This document shows positions 7,571 to 17,522 of a stretch of DNA of 32,077 nt, one piece after another; within the stretch, counting starts at the first letter, position 1, and every line of letters begins with the position of its first letter. The notes beneath the pieces were generated by a model. It ran no database searches. It saw only the letters and a program-made list of their open reading frames with translations, and was not told the DNA's origin. The stretch comes from Accumulibacter sp. (GTDB taxonomy: Bacteria; Pseudomonadota; Gammaproteobacteria; Burkholderiales; Rhodocyclaceae), in assembly GCF_016789985.1 (NCBI RefSeq), contig NZ_JAEUOL010000049.1, forward strand, positions 1 through 32,077, given 5' to 3'. The position numbers and the translations under genes were made by a program.

Positions 7571-8220
7571 CAGGCCGGGCCCAGCGGGTCGCCGCTTTTC
7601 TCCGGGTAGGCACACAGGTCGGCAATCGCGCAGCGCCAGCACTCCGGCCGGCGCGCCTTGCAGACATGGCGTCCGTGCAGGATCAGCCAGTGATGCGCGG
7701 ATTGTCGGAACTCCTCCGGCACGACCTGCAACAGCGCCTGCTCGACCGCCCATGGCGTCTTGCCCGGCGCCAGGCCGGTGCGGTTGGCCAGCCTGAAGAT
7801 GTGCGTGTCGACGGCGATCGTCGCCTCTCCGAAAGCGGTGTTCAGCACCACGTTGGCCGTCTTGCGACCAACGCCCGGCAGCGCCTCGAGCGCTGCGCGC
7901 TCGCCTGGCACCTCGCCGCCATGCAAGGCAAGCAGTTGCCGACAGGTGGCGATGACGTTCCTCGCCTTGGCCTGCCAGAGGCCGATGCGGTTGATGTAGC
8001 TGGCCACGCCGCTTTCACCAAGCGCCAGCATCGCCTGCGCTGTCGGCGCCTGAGCGAAGAGTTGGCGGGTCGCCAGATTGACACTCTTGTCGGTGGCCTG
8101 GGCCGACAGGATCACCGCGATCAGCAACTGGAAGGGCGTTGCATACTCGAGTTCGGTAGTCGGTCGGGGATTGACCGCGCGCAGCCGGGCAAAAATCTCG
8201 TGGCGCCGGGCGCCTTCCAT
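7570..8220 (-). CDS. nth: Endonuclease III
   Basis: A 216-residue DNA glycosylase/AP lyase (E. coli enzyme 211). It removes oxidised pyrimidines and cleaves the resulting abasic site in base-excision repair. The helix-hairpin-helix is LPGVGRKTANVVL with the catalytic lysine in GRKTA, and the catalytic aspartate is in VDTHIFR. The [4Fe-4S] cluster ligands have the exact C-x6-C-x2-C-x5-C spacing (CKARRPEC, WRC, AIADLC). The ATG at 8220 has GGAAGG about seven bases upstream and gives the standard N terminus MEGARRHEIFARL; upstream in-frame sequence overlaps rnfE and is not coding. It lies 22 bp after rnfE. An rnf-nth order is widespread in proteobacteria; co-occurrence of two iron-sulfur systems may reflect shared need for redox-state or cluster maintenance (inference). 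Confidence 0.95.
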   Translation of the reverse strand: MEGARRHEIFARLRAVNPRPTTELEYATPFQLLIAVILSAQATDKSVNLATRQLFAQAPTAQAMLALGESGVASYINRIGLWQAKARNVIATCRQLLALHGGEVPGERAALEALPGVGRKTANVVLNTAFGEATIAVDTHIFRLANRTGLAPGKTPWAVEQALLQVVPEEFRQSAHHWLILHGRHVCKARRPECWRCAIADLCAYPEKSGDPLGPA

Positions 8221-8242
8221 GTTCGACCCTTCCACCCGAGAC

Positions 8243-8941
8243 TCAAACGCTGTCGCTGACGACCACCGGTGGCGCCTGATGTGAGCCTGGCCCCGCGTGG
8301 CGGGCGGCGGCACGCGTCTCGACCCAGTTCTTCCAGGCAATCAGACAGCCGAGCAGGATGAAAGCCCCGGGCGGCAGCATGGCAAGCAACAGGCCAGGAT
8401 AGTTGGCCGGCAGCAACTGCAGCGGCAGCAGGGCCGGAAAGACCATGTCGATCCCGGAAAACAGCGTGCCGCCACCGATCAGTTCGCGCAACCCGCCGAG
8501 CAGGGCCAGCGTCCACAGCATGCCGACGCCCATGAAGAGACCGTCGAAGGCGGATTGCAGCGGCGGATTCTTGTTGGCAAAGGCCTCCACCCGGGCCAGC
8601 ACGATGCAGTTGGTAACGATCAGCGGGATGAAGATGCCGAGCACCCGGTAGAGTTCGTGGAACTGCGCGTTGAAGATCAGATCGACCACCGTGACCAGTG
8701 CGGCGACGATCAGGATGAAGACCGGAATGCGAATCTCATGCGGGATGAGGTTGCGCAGCGCAGCGACGGCGACGTTGGCGATCGCCATGACGATGATCGT
8801 CGCCAGCGAGAGCATGACGCCATTGACCAGATTGGTGGTCACCGCCAGCAGCGGGCAGAGGCCGAGGATTTGTACTAGGCTGGTATTCTGCTGCCAGATC
8901 CCGTTATCCCGGATCTGGCTGAATTCTTCGCGACTGATCAT
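8243..8941 (-). CDS. rsxE: Electron transport complex subunit E (RnfE/RsxE)
   Basis: A 232-residue integral membrane subunit of the Rnf/Rsx complex, which moves electrons between NADH and ferredoxin coupled to ion transport, or keeps SoxR reduced. It has six predicted membrane helices and the conserved NTSLVQILGLCPLLAVTT segment near the N terminus, homologous to the start of RnfA, plus IVTNCIVLARVEAFA. The conserved cysteines in LGLCP and TNC are the membrane iron-binding ligands known for RnfA/RnfE. The start ATG at 8941 overlaps the rnfG stop as ATGA. nth follows after 22 bp. Confidence 0.95.
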   Translation of the reverse strand: MISREEFSQIRDNGIWQQNTSLVQILGLCPLLAVTTNLVNGVMLSLATIIVMAIANVAVAALRNLIPHEIRIPVFILIVAALVTVVDLIFNAQFHELYRVLGIFIPLIVTNCIVLARVEAFANKNPPLQSAFDGLFMGVGMLWTLALLGGLRELIGGGTLFSGIDMVFPALLPLQLLPANYPGLLLAMLPPGAFILLGCLIAWKNWVETRAAARHAGPGSHQAPPVVVSDSV

Positions 8942-9609
8942 CTGCTTCCTCCCTGACTGGCTGCGAAGAGTTGCTGACGATTCTCCGCAACGTACTGCAA
9001 GGCCTTGTGTACCGCTTTGATCACGGCGCGCGGCGTGATCGTCGCGCCGGCCACCGAGTCGAAACGCCCACCGTCCTTGCGGACCCGCCACTCGCGGTCG
9101 GCAACCAGCGCCAGCGCGAGGCCGTCAAATTGCCTGATCCACGGCCGCTCCTTGTTCTTGTCCTTGCGTGGCTCGATGTAGTCACCGAGACCGGGTGTTT
9201 CCTTGTGCTGCGTGACGCGCACACCGAGCAGCGTCCCATCGGCAGCAACCGCCAGCAGCAGGCGGATCCGGCCCGAGTAGCCGTCGGGCGCCACCGCTTC
9301 GAAAACCAGTGCGCTGGGCTTGCCACCCTTGCGTGCCAGATAGGCCGTCGATTCCTCGTCAAGTCCGAGCGCCACGCTCGGTGCCAGTTGCCGACTGTCG
9401 CTGAGCAGTTCGTTGTCGTAGAGATCAGCCGGCAGAACCTCGCCGATCAGCTTCATCTTCTCGGCTGCCGCCGCCGCGTCGATCGCTGGCCGCGTCCACA
9501 GGTAGGCAGCGGCCAGCAGACTGGTGAAGGCGACCACGAATACCAGCAGGATGATCGCCGTCCGCAAGGCCATGCGCGCTGCACTGGGTGCCCTGAGCAG
9601 AGGTGTCAT
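8938..9609 (-). CDS. rsxG: Electron transport complex subunit G (RnfG/RsxG)
   Basis: A 223-residue subunit with one N-terminal membrane helix (AIILLVFVVAFTSLLAAAYLW) and a periplasmic FMN-binding domain. The covalent FMN site is SVAGATITPRAV, whose threonine in GAT is the attachment residue by homology; upstream KETPGLGDYIE is also a family signature. The ATG at 9609 overlaps the rnfD stop as ATGA and the 3' end overlaps rnfE in the same way, so translation of rnfD, rnfG and rnfE is coupled. Confidence 0.94.
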   Translation of the reverse strand: MTPLLRAPSAARMALRTAIILLVFVVAFTSLLAAAYLWTRPAIDAAAAAEKMKLIGEVLPADLYDNELLSDSRQLAPSVALGLDEESTAYLARKGGKPSALVFEAVAPDGYSGRIRLLLAVAADGTLLGVRVTQHKETPGLGDYIEPRKDKNKERPWIRQFDGLALALVADREWRVRKDGGRFDSVAGATITPRAVIKAVHKALQYVAENRQQLFAASQGGSR

Positions 9610-10625
9610 TTCTCGTTCTTCATGCCGAAGATCGGCGGCTGGGTATACATGTCGATCAGCGGCACGCACAGATTGAGCAGCAGCACGGCAAAGGCAACCC
9701 CGTCCGGGTAACCGCCGAAGACACGTATCGTGTAGGCGATGACGCCCGCCGAAAAACCGAAGATCAGCTTGCCCTTGACCGTCGTGCAGCCGGAAACCGG
9801 ATCGGTGACGATGAAGAAGGCACCCAGCATCGAGCCGCCCGAAAACAGATGAAACAGCGGACTGGCAAACTGCAGCGGGTTCCAGGCCCAGAGCATGGCA
9901 GCCAGCAGCGAGAGACCACCGATAAAGGCCAGGGGAGCGTGCCAGCTGACGATCTTCCTCTGCCACAACCACAGACCGCCGAGCAGGTAGCCGGCACTGA
10001 CCCACTCCCAGCCGCGACCGGCGAAGTTGCCGAAGACTTCCTGGGTTGCCAGCAGCGTCGGGACATCCACTGTGCCCTCGCCGAGCTTCAGCGCCGTCTT
10101 GATCGCATCGAGCGGCGTCGCGCCAGTCATCACGTCGATCCGCGGAGCGAGCCCGGCAATGATCTCGAACTGCCCGACCCAGGTCAGCTGCAAACCCAGC
10201 GCCGGCCATTGCGACATCAGGGCGGGAAAGGAAACGATGCAGACGGCAAAGGCAACCATGGCCGGGTTGAAGGGATTCTGGCCAAGCCCGCCATAGAGGT
10301 GCTTGGCAACGACGACGGCAAACAGCGTACCGAGTACGACCAACCACCAGGGAGCCAGCGGCGGAAAAGCCAGGGCAATCAGCCAGGCGGTTACGATCAC
10401 GCTGCCATCGGTCAGGAAAAGCATCAGCGGCTTGCCGCGCAGCCAGAGCATCAGCGCTTCACCAAACAGCGCCGCCAAGGTGGCAATGAGCAGCTGCATG
10501 ACGATGCTCGGGCCGATCAGCCAGACGTAGGCGGCGATGCCCGGCAGCAGGCCGAGCAACACCTGCAGCATGACGCGCCGGACACTGACGTCGGCAAGCA
10601 GATAGGGCGGCGTCGTGAAACCCAT
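9606..10625 (-). CDS. rsxD: Electron transport complex subunit D (RnfD/RsxD)
   Basis: A 339-residue polytopic membrane subunit. It carries the second covalent FMN site, VMTGATPLDAI, where the threonine is the attachment residue by homology to NqrB/RnfD, and the conserved GGLGQNPFNPAMV loop. About nine to ten hydrophobic helices are visible. The rnfC stop and the ATG at 10625 overlap as TGATG. A GTG immediately upstream (10628) is also in frame; the ATG is taken. In the complex it passes electrons between the flavin of RnfG and the cytoplasmic iron-sulfur subunits. Confidence 0.95.
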   Translation of the reverse strand: MGFTTPPYLLADVSVRRVMLQVLLGLLPGIAAYVWLIGPSIVMQLLIATLAALFGEALMLWLRGKPLMLFLTDGSVIVTAWLIALAFPPLAPWWLVVLGTLFAVVVAKHLYGGLGQNPFNPAMVAFAVCIVSFPALMSQWPALGLQLTWVGQFEIIAGLAPRIDVMTGATPLDAIKTALKLGEGTVDVPTLLATQEVFGNFAGRGWEWVSAGYLLGGLWLWQRKIVSWHAPLAFIGGLSLLAAMLWAWNPLQFASPLFHLFSGGSMLGAFFIVTDPVSGCTTVKGKLIFGFSAGVIAYTIRVFGGYPDGVAFAVLLLNLCVPLIDMYTQPPIFGMKNEK

Positions 10626-12367
10626 CACTCGCCCACCCGTGGCGGGCTTGCCGGCACTGCCGACGGGATGTCCGGCTCCACCGCCGGCGCAGCCCGGGCC
10701 GCCGCCCGGCGCGCTTCGACGGCGGCAATCTGACGTCGCTGCTCGGCGTTCAGTTGCTCGGTGTTTCTCGGCTGAGCGAGCTCGCGCTGAGCGCGAGCCC
10801 TTTCCATTGCCGCGGCAATCGCTGCCTTCTTGATCGCCTCGGCATCGCTGGTCGGTGACACCGCGACAAAGTCGGCGACCGCTGGCTGACCATCCGGAGC
10901 CACTGGGCCGGCGGACGGCACCTTGCGCTCGGTCGTCCGCGCCGCAGCGGCCTTGGCCAACCGTTCAGCTTTCTCGGCCTGTTCACGCTCTTCGCGCGCA
11001 TTGCGCAGTTCGAAACGTGCCTTCGCCGCGTCAGCGGCATTCTTCTCCCGCTCGCGCGACCAGATTTCACTCTTGGCGAAACGGAAATACTGCACCAGAG
11101 GGATGTGCGACGGACAGACGTAGCTGCAGCAGCCACACTCGATGCAGTCGAAGATGTGGTATTCCTGCGTCTTGCCAAAGTTGCGGGCTCGTGAGAACCA
11201 GTACAACTCGAAGGGCTGCAATTCGTGCGGACAGGCCTCGGCGCAGGCACCGCAACGGATGCACGGCATCTCCGGCGGATTTGGCGGAAACAGCTTCGGC
11301 GAACCGGCTATGATGCAGTTGGTCGCCTTGACCACCGGTATGGCGAGATCCGGTATCTCGAAGCCCATCATCGGCCCACCCATCAGATAACAACTGGTGT
11401 CCGCCATCGGCGCGCCGAGCGCCACCACGTCGCACATCGGTGTGCCGAGCCGGACGTCCCAGTTGCGCGGCTGTCTGACGTTGCCGGTCAGGGTGACGAT
11501 GCGCGAGACAACCGGCTCGCCGTGGGCCAGCGCACGATAGGCTGTGTACACGGTGGCCACGTTGAAACACTGCACCCCGAGTTCGGTCGAGCGCTTGCTG
11601 GCGGGAACTTCCTTGCCGGTCAGGACGCGGATGAGCTGCTTCGCGCCACCCGCCGGATAACGCGTCGGAACGCCAACCACCGCGTAATCCTCGGCCAGCC
11701 GCCGCACGGCTTCCTGCATTGCGGCGATCGCTTCCGGCTTGTTGTCCTCGATGCCGATCAGCACCTGCCGGGCGGCCAGCAAGTCGCGAAAGATGGCGAT
11801 TCCACGGACGATTTCCTCGGCGCGCTCACGCATCAGCATGTCGTCGCAGGTCATGAACGGCTCACACTCGGCACCGTTGATCACCAGATGCTCCACCGGC
11901 ACCGCCCGCGCCGGGGTCAGCTTGGCATGGCTGGGAAAGGCCGCGCCCCCGAGGCCGACGACACCCGCGTCGCGCAGGATCTCCCGCACGCGTTCGGGCG
12001 CCAGACTGCGGTGATCGATCAGTCTACGGTCGATCCACTCGTCGAGACCATCCGCCTCGATGACCACAGAGAGGGTCGGCAAACCGGACGGGTGCGCGGC
12101 GACATGCTGTTCGATGGCCAGCACCGTACCGGAGGTTGGCGCATGCACCGCAGCCGACACCCAGCCGTCGGCCCCCCCGATCAACTGCCCCTTGCGAACA
12201 CGCTCGCCGGCCTGCACCAGTGGGTTGGGTGCGCCACCGATACTCTGATGCAAGGGAACGAACAGACGTGGTGGCAACGGCGCCACGCCAATCGGCTGCT
12301 GCACCGATGGCGTCTTGTTGGTCTGTGGTTTGACCCCCCCCTTGAAACCGAACAGTTGCGCCAGCAT
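10625..12367 (-). CDS. rsxC: Electron transport complex subunit C (RnfC/RsxC)
   Basis: A 580-residue soluble subunit that docks on the membrane and oxidises NADH through FMN. It starts MLAQLFGFKGGVKP, the usual beginning of the family; a GTG seven codons upstream is possible. The N-terminal barrel-sandwich part is followed by the NADH/FMN-binding fold with VEHLVINGAECEPFMTCDD and GIEDNKPEAI. Two [4Fe-4S] motifs follow: CIRCGACAEACP and CIECGCCSYVCPS. The last roughly 130 residues form an Ala/Arg/Glu-rich tail, probably coiled coil, of the kind also seen in proteobacterial RsxC but variable in length. It begins 10 bp after rnfB and overlaps rnfD. Confidence 0.95.
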   Translation of the reverse strand: MLAQLFGFKGGVKPQTNKTPSVQQPIGVAPLPPRLFVPLHQSIGGAPNPLVQAGERVRKGQLIGGADGWVSAAVHAPTSGTVLAIEQHVAAHPSGLPTLSVVIEADGLDEWIDRRLIDHRSLAPERVREILRDAGVVGLGGAAFPSHAKLTPARAVPVEHLVINGAECEPFMTCDDMLMRERAEEIVRGIAIFRDLLAARQVLIGIEDNKPEAIAAMQEAVRRLAEDYAVVGVPTRYPAGGAKQLIRVLTGKEVPASKRSTELGVQCFNVATVYTAYRALAHGEPVVSRIVTLTGNVRQPRNWDVRLGTPMCDVVALGAPMADTSCYLMGGPMMGFEIPDLAIPVVKATNCIIAGSPKLFPPNPPEMPCIRCGACAEACPHELQPFELYWFSRARNFGKTQEYHIFDCIECGCCSYVCPSHIPLVQYFRFAKSEIWSREREKNAADAAKARFELRNAREEREQAEKAERLAKAAAARTTERKVPSAGPVAPDGQPAVADFVAVSPTSDAEAIKKAAIAAAMERARAQRELAQPRNTEQLNAEQRRQIAAVEARRAAARAAPAVEPDIPSAVPASPPRVGE

Positions 12368-12377
12368 CCCGTTCGTC

Positions 12378-12920
12378 TCAGGCAGCACGCTTGATTTCGA
12401 TCACCGGGTACTTCCACTTCCAGTTGTCGAGATTCTCGGCGATCGGTTGCATGTGAATGCATTCGACCGGGCAGGGTTTGACGCACAGTTCGCAGCCGGT
12501 GCACAGCGGCTCGATGATGGTATGCATCTGTTTGGCGGCGCCGACGATGGCATCGACCGGACACGCCTGGATGCACAGGGTACAGCCAATGCAGGTCTGT
12601 TCGTCGATGATCGCCACCTGTTTCGGTTTCTCTTCGGCCTGCAGCGGCTTGACCTCGCGACCGAGCAGATCGGCCAGCTTGCGCACGCCATCCATTCCAC
12701 CAGGCGGACAGAGGTTGATCTCCGCCTCGCCGGCCGAGATGGCCGCGGCGTAGGGTTTGCAGCCGGGATAGCCACATTGACCACATTGCGTCTGCGGCAG
12801 GATCGCCTCGATCTTTTCGACCAGCGGATCACCCTCGACCTTGAAGCGGATCGATGCATAGCCCAGCGCGGCACCGAGGACGACGGCGCCAAGCGCCATG
12901 ATCACCAGGGCGGTGATCAT
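12378..12920 (-). CDS. rsxB: Electron transport complex subunit B (RnfB/RsxB)
   Basis: A 180-residue iron-sulfur subunit. An N-terminal membrane anchor ([20 protein letters not shown]) is followed by the 4Fe-4S domain with CGQCGYPGC and a fourth cysteine in INLCPPGG, then two ferredoxin motifs, [12 protein letters not shown] and [12 protein letters not shown]. It is the ferredoxin-facing electron entry point. The ATG at 12920 overlaps the rnfA stop as ATGA. The form is short, lacking the multiple extra ferredoxin repeats seen in acetogen RnfB. Confidence 0.95.
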   Translation of the reverse strand: MITALVIMALGAVVLGAALGYASIRFKVEGDPLVEKIEAILPQTQCGQCGYPGCKPYAAAISAGEAEINLCPPGGMDGVRKLADLLGREVKPLQAEEKPKQVAIIDEQTCIGCTLCIQACPVDAIVGAAKQMHTIIEPLCTGCELCVKPCPVECIHMQPIAENLDNWKWKYPVIEIKRAA

Positions 12921-13501
12921 TGATACTTGTCCAGTCCGGCGAAGCCCATGAAAGCCAGGCTCATCAGGCCGGCGGTCACCATGGCAATCGCCGCTCCCCG
13001 GAAATGGCTCGGCACATCTGCCCCCTCGACACGCTCGCGGATACCGGCGAAAAGCACGAGAACCAGCGAGAAGCCGATGGCGCTGCCGGCACCGAACAGC
13101 AGCGACTCGACGAAATCATGCTTGTTGGCAATGTTCAGCAGCGGGACACCGAGCACCGCGCAGTTGGTGGTGATCAAGGGCAGGTAGATGCCAAGCACCT
13201 GATGCAGCAAGGGGCTGGTCTTCTGGATCACCATTTCGGTCAACTGGACGATGGCCGCGATGGTGACGATGAAGGACAGCGTACGCAGGTACTCGAGCCC
13301 GAAAGGAAGCAGCAGATAGTGGTCGATGACATAGCTGGCACCGGTAGCGACGGTGAGCACGAAAGTCGTCGCCGCGCCCATGCCGAACGCCGTTTCCAGT
13401 TTCTTGGAGACGCCCATGAACGGGCACAGTCCGAGAATCTTGACCAGGACGACGTTATTGACCAGGACTGCGCCGACAAGGATGAACAGGTAGTGGGTCA
13501 T
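12917..13501 (-). CDS. rsxA: Electron transport complex subunit A (RnfA/RsxA)
   Basis: A 194-residue membrane subunit with six predicted helices. It carries [23 protein letters not shown] near the N terminus (quoted in part: [10 protein letters not shown]) and [13 protein letters not shown], whose cysteines bind the intramembrane iron cluster shared with RnfE. It is the first gene of the rnf operon; the start ATG at 13501 lacks a Shine-Dalgarno but is family-typical ([11 protein letters not shown]). A promoter is predicted about 40 bp upstream. Confidence 0.95.
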   Translation of the reverse strand: MTHYLFILVGAVLVNNVVLVKILGLCPFMGVSKKLETAFGMGAATTFVLTVATGASYVIDHYLLLPFGLEYLRTLSFIVTIAAIVQLTEMVIQKTSPLLHQVLGIYLPLITTNCAVLGVPLLNIANKHDFVESLLFGAGSAIGFSLVLVLFAGIRERVEGADVPSHFRGAAIAMVTAGLMSLAFMGFAGLDKYQ

Positions 13502-13542
13502 GGTTCGTGGGGGCAGGAGGCAGCGCGGTCCACCGCCACGTG

Positions 13543-13571
13543 ATTATCGCCTGTCAGATCAGAGCGTTCAA
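13543..13571 (-). promoter_or_regulatory. Sigma-70-like promoter of the rnf operon
   Basis: On the minus strand a TTGAAC hexamer (13566-13571) and a GATAAT hexamer (13543-13548) are separated by exactly 17 bp. Transcription would start near 13536, about 35 nt before the rnfA start codon. This is a by-eye match only. Confidence 0.5.
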
Positions 13572-13598
13572 CCACGTTGTCAGTACCGCCATGCCGGG

Positions 13599-14636
13599 TC
13601 AGTCACGCCGCTGGCGGGCAATTGCGGCGACCGCTTCGCCGACCAGCGCCGGCCCACGGTAGATGAAACCGGTGTAGAACTGCACCAGACAGGCACCTGC
13701 CGCAACCTTGGCCGCCGCATCAGCACCGCTCATGATGCCACCGACGCCGATGATCGGCACTTCGCCGGCCAGACGAGCGGCCAGTTGCCGCACGACGGCA
13801 TTCGACATGGCCAGGAGCGGTGCTCCCGACAAGCCACCTGCCTCTTCCGAGTTGGCCCGACCCTCGACCCCCGTCCGCGAGAGCGTGGTATTGGTGGCAA
13901 TGACCGCGTCCATGTGGTGCCGGCGCAGCAGGTCGGCAATCGCCTGAATCTGTAGCTCGTCGAGATCGGGAGCAATCTTGAGGGCCAGCGGCACATACCG
14001 GCCATGCCGGTCGGTCAGCCTGGCCTGGGTGGTTTTCAGACTGCCGAGCAGCGCAGCGAGCGCGGCATCCTGCTGCAGTTCGCGCAGATTCCTGGTATTC
14101 GGGCTGGAGATGTTCACCGTGACATAGCTCGCCACCTGATAGACGCGGTCGAGGCAGATCAGGTAATCGTCCGCCGCCCGGTCGATCGGCGTGTCAAAGT
14201 TCTTGCCGATATTGATGCCGAGAATTCCCCCCGAACGCGCGAACCGCGAGGTTGAGACATTGGCCAGCAACCGGTCCACGCCGTCGTTGTTGAAACCCAT
14301 GCGATTGATGATCGCCTGTCGCTCGGGAACGCGGAACAGCCGCGGCTTGGGATTGCCCGGCTGCGCACGTGGCGTGACCGTACCAATCTCGATCGATCCG
14401 AAACCGAGCGCGGCCAGCGCGTCGATGTGCTCACCATTCTTGTCCAGACCGGCAGCCAGACCGACCGGGTTGGGGAAGGTAAGTCCCATCACCTCTACCG
14501 GGTCGGTCGGCACCTCACCGGAGAGCAGGCAACTGGCGCCCACGGTCTTGAGCAGGTCGACTCCCGACAAACCCAGGCCGTGTGCCGTCTCCGGGTCGAG
14601 CGCGAAAAAGAAGTTGCGTAGCAACGGGTAGAGCAT
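13599..14636 (-). CDS. pyrD: Quinone-dependent dihydroorotate dehydrogenase
   Basis: A 345-residue class 2 enzyme (E. coli 336) that oxidises dihydroorotate to orotate in pyrimidine synthesis and passes electrons to the membrane quinone pool. The N-terminal amphipathic membrane-binding segment is [22 protein letters not shown]- and substrate-binding motifs include [18 protein letters not shown], and [11 protein letters not shown], where the serine is the class 2 catalytic base; [11 protein letters not shown] and [11 protein letters not shown] close the barrel. The ATG at 14636 gives the family N terminus; longer in-frame starts add 20 unrelated residues. A TAGAAT at 14644-14649 (complement) lies so close to the ATG that any transcript from it would be nearly leaderless. 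Confidence 0.96.
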   Translation of the reverse strand: MLYPLLRNFFFALDPETAHGLGLSGVDLLKTVGASCLLSGEVPTDPVEVMGLTFPNPVGLAAGLDKNGEHIDALAALGFGSIEIGTVTPRAQPGNPKPRLFRVPERQAIINRMGFNNDGVDRLLANVSTSRFARSGGILGINIGKNFDTPIDRAADDYLICLDRVYQVASYVTVNISSPNTRNLRELQQDAALAALLGSLKTTQARLTDRHGRYVPLALKIAPDLDELQIQAIADLLRRHHMDAVIATNTTLSRTGVEGRANSEEAGGLSGAPLLAMSNAVVRQLAARLAGEVPIIGVGGIMSGADAAAKVAAGACLVQFYTGFIYRGPALVGEAVAAIARQRRD

Positions 14637-14796
14637 AGTCACGATTCTACCGCATCGCAACATGCCGCGCCTGACGGAGAACTGCTTTTCCGACATTCGC
14701 GCGAGCCGGCCAGCCGAACAGCAGGGGAGCAGCCGCTCCTGGCGTCGGGTCGAAGGACACCCGCCGCTGCCGGTGTCCCCGGAAAATCGTGACTTC

Positions 14797-15225
14797 CTAC
14801 CTGACCTGCAAGCGGCTCAGATAATCGACCAGCGCCAGCGTGCGTGCCCAGACAAAAAGCTTGGCGTTGTAGCCGTAGTCGTCAAACTGAGGTACCGCCT
14901 GGGCGTCATAGACATCACCCCAGATCGGCATTTCGCGCGTTCCGTGGCCCTTCACCTGGGTGCGACCATCGATCACCTCAAGCACTCGATTGACCGGAAA
15001 CAGGCCACCGTTATTCTTCGTGAGCACGGAAAGATCAGGTGTCCTGACCTTGAGGAATTCATTGAATGGCCCATCCCCTTTCCCCTTCACGCCATGGCAG
15101 ACAACGCAGTTCGCCTCATACTCGCGCTTCCCGATGTCCAGGCGCTCGGCCGAGACGGCCATCCCCGCAAAGGCACAGGTCGAAGCAGCAACCATCACCA
15201 CACGCAACAACTCGCCGCTCATCAT
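14797..15225 (-). CDS. Small exported c-type cytochrome
   Basis: A 142-residue periplasmic monohaem cytochrome c. The signal peptide runs from the start to about VSA-ER (residues 1-30). The haem-binding motif is CVVCHG, with a following [11 protein letters not shown], and the probable distal methionine lies in [10 protein letters not shown]. The ATG at 15225 is preceded by AAGGAG at good spacing and gives the signal peptide; a second ATG follows at once. The C-terminal [11 protein letters not shown] helix is typical of class I cytochromes c. The electron partner cannot be told. It stands alone between pyrD and the GGDEF-EAL gene. Confidence 0.85.
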   Translation of the reverse strand: MMSGELLRVVMVAASTCAFAGMAVSAERLDIGKREYEANCVVCHGVKGKGDGPFNEFLKVRTPDLSVLTKNNGGLFPVNRVLEVIDGRTQVKGHGTREMPIWGDVYDAQAVPQFDDYGYNAKLFVWARTLALVDYLSRLQVR

Positions 15226-15408
15226 CGCTCTCCTTGGTGAATCACAGACCCAGAAAACCTCTTGGCCTGCTATCAGTGTAGACAGCGTCCGAAGCGGTGC
15301 AAGCCTTTTTTGGGTGTTCCGAGAGTCGCAGGGTTGGGGGTCGGGCTGTTGGCGGCCTTCGACGAGCGACGGCAGGCAAGCCTGGAAACGCCACGGCGGG
15401 ATGCGCAT

Positions 15409-17370
15409 TCACTGATTGGTCTGCAGCAGGAGTTCGGCGAAGTCACCGGCAACCAGGGGCCGGCTGAAATAGTAGCCTTGTATGCCGTCACATCCCGCCC
15501 CGCGTAGGAACTCCATCTGGGAGGCGGTCTCGACGCCCTCGGCAATCACCGACAACCGGAGATGCTGGGCCATGCCGATGATCGCCCGTGCGATCGCCGA
15601 GTCGTCCCGATCACCCGGAATGCCACGCACGAAGGATTGGTCGATCTTCAGATGATCGATCGGGAAGCGCTTCAGGTAGGACAGACTGGAGTAGCCGGTT
15701 CCGAAATCATCCAGAGTCATCAGCACTCCCGCCGCGCCAAACGCACGCATCATGGCGACGACCGAATCGGCGCTGTGCATCAGCATGCTCTCGGTGATCT
15801 CCAGATCCAGGGAATCGCTGGGAATCCCGTGACGGGTGATGATGCCGACCACCTTTTTCGGCAATGAGGCACTGAACTGACTGGCCGACAGGTTGACCGC
15901 AACACGAACACCGGGCAGACCCGAATCCTGCCATTCGCGAATCTGTCGACAGGCGGTATCGATCACCCACTCGCCGATCGGGTTGATCAGACCGGTTTCT
16001 TCGGCCACCGGGATGAACTCGGCCGGCGGGATCAGGCCGTGGTCGGGATGCTGCCAGCGGAGCAGCGCCTCGGCGCCAGTAATGCACCCGCTGACGAGAT
16101 CGAGCTGCGGCTGGTAGACCAGATGGAACTCCCCACGCTCGCTGGCACGACGCAGTCCCCCCTCGAGCTTCAGTTGCTCGAACGAGCGCTGGTTCATTTC
16201 CTGCGAATAGAAGACGGGCGAGTTGCTGCCGCGCTTCTTGGCACGATACATCGCCACTTCGGCGTTCTTGAGCAGGCTCTCGGTGTCGCGACCGTCCTCG
16301 GGAAAAACGCTGATGCCGATGCTGGCCGAGAGCAGAATCTCATGCCGCTCGAGAAAGAACGGTTCAGCCAATCGAGCCAGTACTTTCCGCGCCACCTGAC
16401 CGGCCTGCTCCCGACGGATCAGATCGGGCAAGGCGACGACGAACTCGTCGCCACCCAGTCGCGCGACGATATCCTGCTCGCGCAGCGTTGCGGCAAGACG
16501 GCTGCTCACCTCCTGAAGAATCGAATCAGCCTGCGTATGACCGAAGGAATCGACGATGTGCTTGAAGCGATCGAGATCGAGAAAGAGCACTGCGACATGC
16601 GTGTGCCGGCGCTGCGCGGCGCTCAGCAGCTTGTCGAGCAGCAGGCGGAAGAGATCCCGGTTGGGTAGTGCGGTCAGCGAATCATAGTAGGCCAGGCGGT
16701 AAATCTGTCGCTCGGACTCCTTCCGTTCAGTCATGTCGGAAAAGACGAGCCAGTAGCTGCCCGCCTTGCCATCCGGATCCCTGGCGGCGACGATCACCGC
16801 CCAGACCGGCAAGGCATCGCCGTTCGCTCGTCGAAAATCCAGTTCGCCAGACCACTCGCCGTCCGACCCCAGGCCATCGCAGATCTTCGCACGCAACAAC
16901 GACCGTTCGCCTTGCGTCAGCAGGATCGCTGCCGTTTTGCCGAGGACCTCGCCGCTCGCGTAACCGGTAAGCCTGGTGAATGCCTGATTGCTGGCCAGGA
17001 TCCTCTCATCGTTGTCGGTCACCACGACCGCCTGCTCATTGCGCTCGAAGATCCTCGCCTGCACGCGCAACTGCTCTGTTGCGGCGAGTTGCTGCGCAAG
17101 GTCGAGGCAACTGGTGATTGCAGGGTCAGTGATCGCCACCGGATCGACTCGCAGGAAGCACGCCGACAAGCTTGAACCGGCATTTGGCCACCGAGCAGCT
17201 CGCTGCGTCAACGACACCAGGGCACAGCGCGGCGCGGCGGACCCGCGGAGTCCGCTGGCTGTTCTCTGCCACAAGCCGACACACTGACAAGTCCGGCATC
17301 TGACGCTTCTTTCGCTGTAACTTCTGTTTTCCGGAATCCGGGATCCCACTCCGGACCAAGTGCCCATCAT
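15409..17370 (-). CDS. PAS-GGDEF-EAL cyclic-di-GMP signalling protein
   Basis: A cyclic-di-GMP turnover protein, 653 residues from the first ATG. Domain order: PAS about 100-215 ([19 protein letters not shown]), GGDEF about 225-390, EAL about 400-650. The GGDEF active site is intact (RLGGDEF), with the inhibitory RxxD (REQD) five residues upstream. The EAL domain has [38 protein letters not shown] and AEGVET, so both synthase and phosphodiesterase activities are plausible. No membrane helix is visible, suggesting a cytoplasmic sensor. The first 75 residues are Cys/Arg-rich, have no Shine-Dalgarno and do not resemble a protein domain, so the true start may be later, for example a GTG at 17139. 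Confidence 0.88.
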   Translation of the reverse strand: MMGTWSGVGSRIPENRSYSERSVRCRTCQCVGLWQRTASGLRGSAAPRCALVSLTQRAARWPNAGSSLSACFLRVDPVAITDPAITSCLDLAQQLAATEQLRVQARIFERNEQAVVVTDNDERILASNQAFTRLTGYASGEVLGKTAAILLTQGERSLLRAKICDGLGSDGEWSGELDFRRANGDALPVWAVIVAARDPDGKAGSYWLVFSDMTERKESERQIYRLAYYDSLTALPNRDLFRLLLDKLLSAAQRRHTHVAVLFLDLDRFKHIVDSFGHTQADSILQEVSSRLAATLREQDIVARLGGDEFVVALPDLIRREQAGQVARKVLARLAEPFFLERHEILLSASIGISVFPEDGRDTESLLKNAEVAMYRAKKRGSNSPVFYSQEMNQRSFEQLKLEGGLRRASERGEFHLVYQPQLDLVSGCITGAEALLRWQHPDHGLIPPAEFIPVAEETGLINPIGEWVIDTACRQIREWQDSGLPGVRVAVNLSASQFSASLPKKVVGIITRHGIPSDSLDLEITESMLMHSADSVVAMMRAFGAAGVLMTLDDFGTGYSSLSYLKRFPIDHLKIDQSFVRGIPGDRDDSAIARAIIGMAQHLRLSVIAEGVETASQMEFLRGAGCDGIQGYYFSRPLVAGDFAELLLQTNQ

Positions 17371-17522
17371 AGTACAACGCGTCGCGTATTTGAATCTTAA
17401 ATCATGCGCTTTGCGAAGGAAAACGAGCCCCGCCCGCGGACCGGCCGGCGACCATCATGGGAACGTTGGCCAGGGCGATGCCGCGATCAGGCTCCCGACT
17501 TGTCCAGGCCTGTCCGTTGCAT

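Noticed and set aside
11225..12394. 389-codon plus-strand open frame opposite rnfC
   Set aside because: Antisense shadow of a well supported Rnf subunit.
14755..14778. Seven-bp inverted repeat GGACACC/GGTGTCC after the cytochrome gene
   Set aside because: Ten-base loop and no T-run on the minus strand; too weak to call a terminator.
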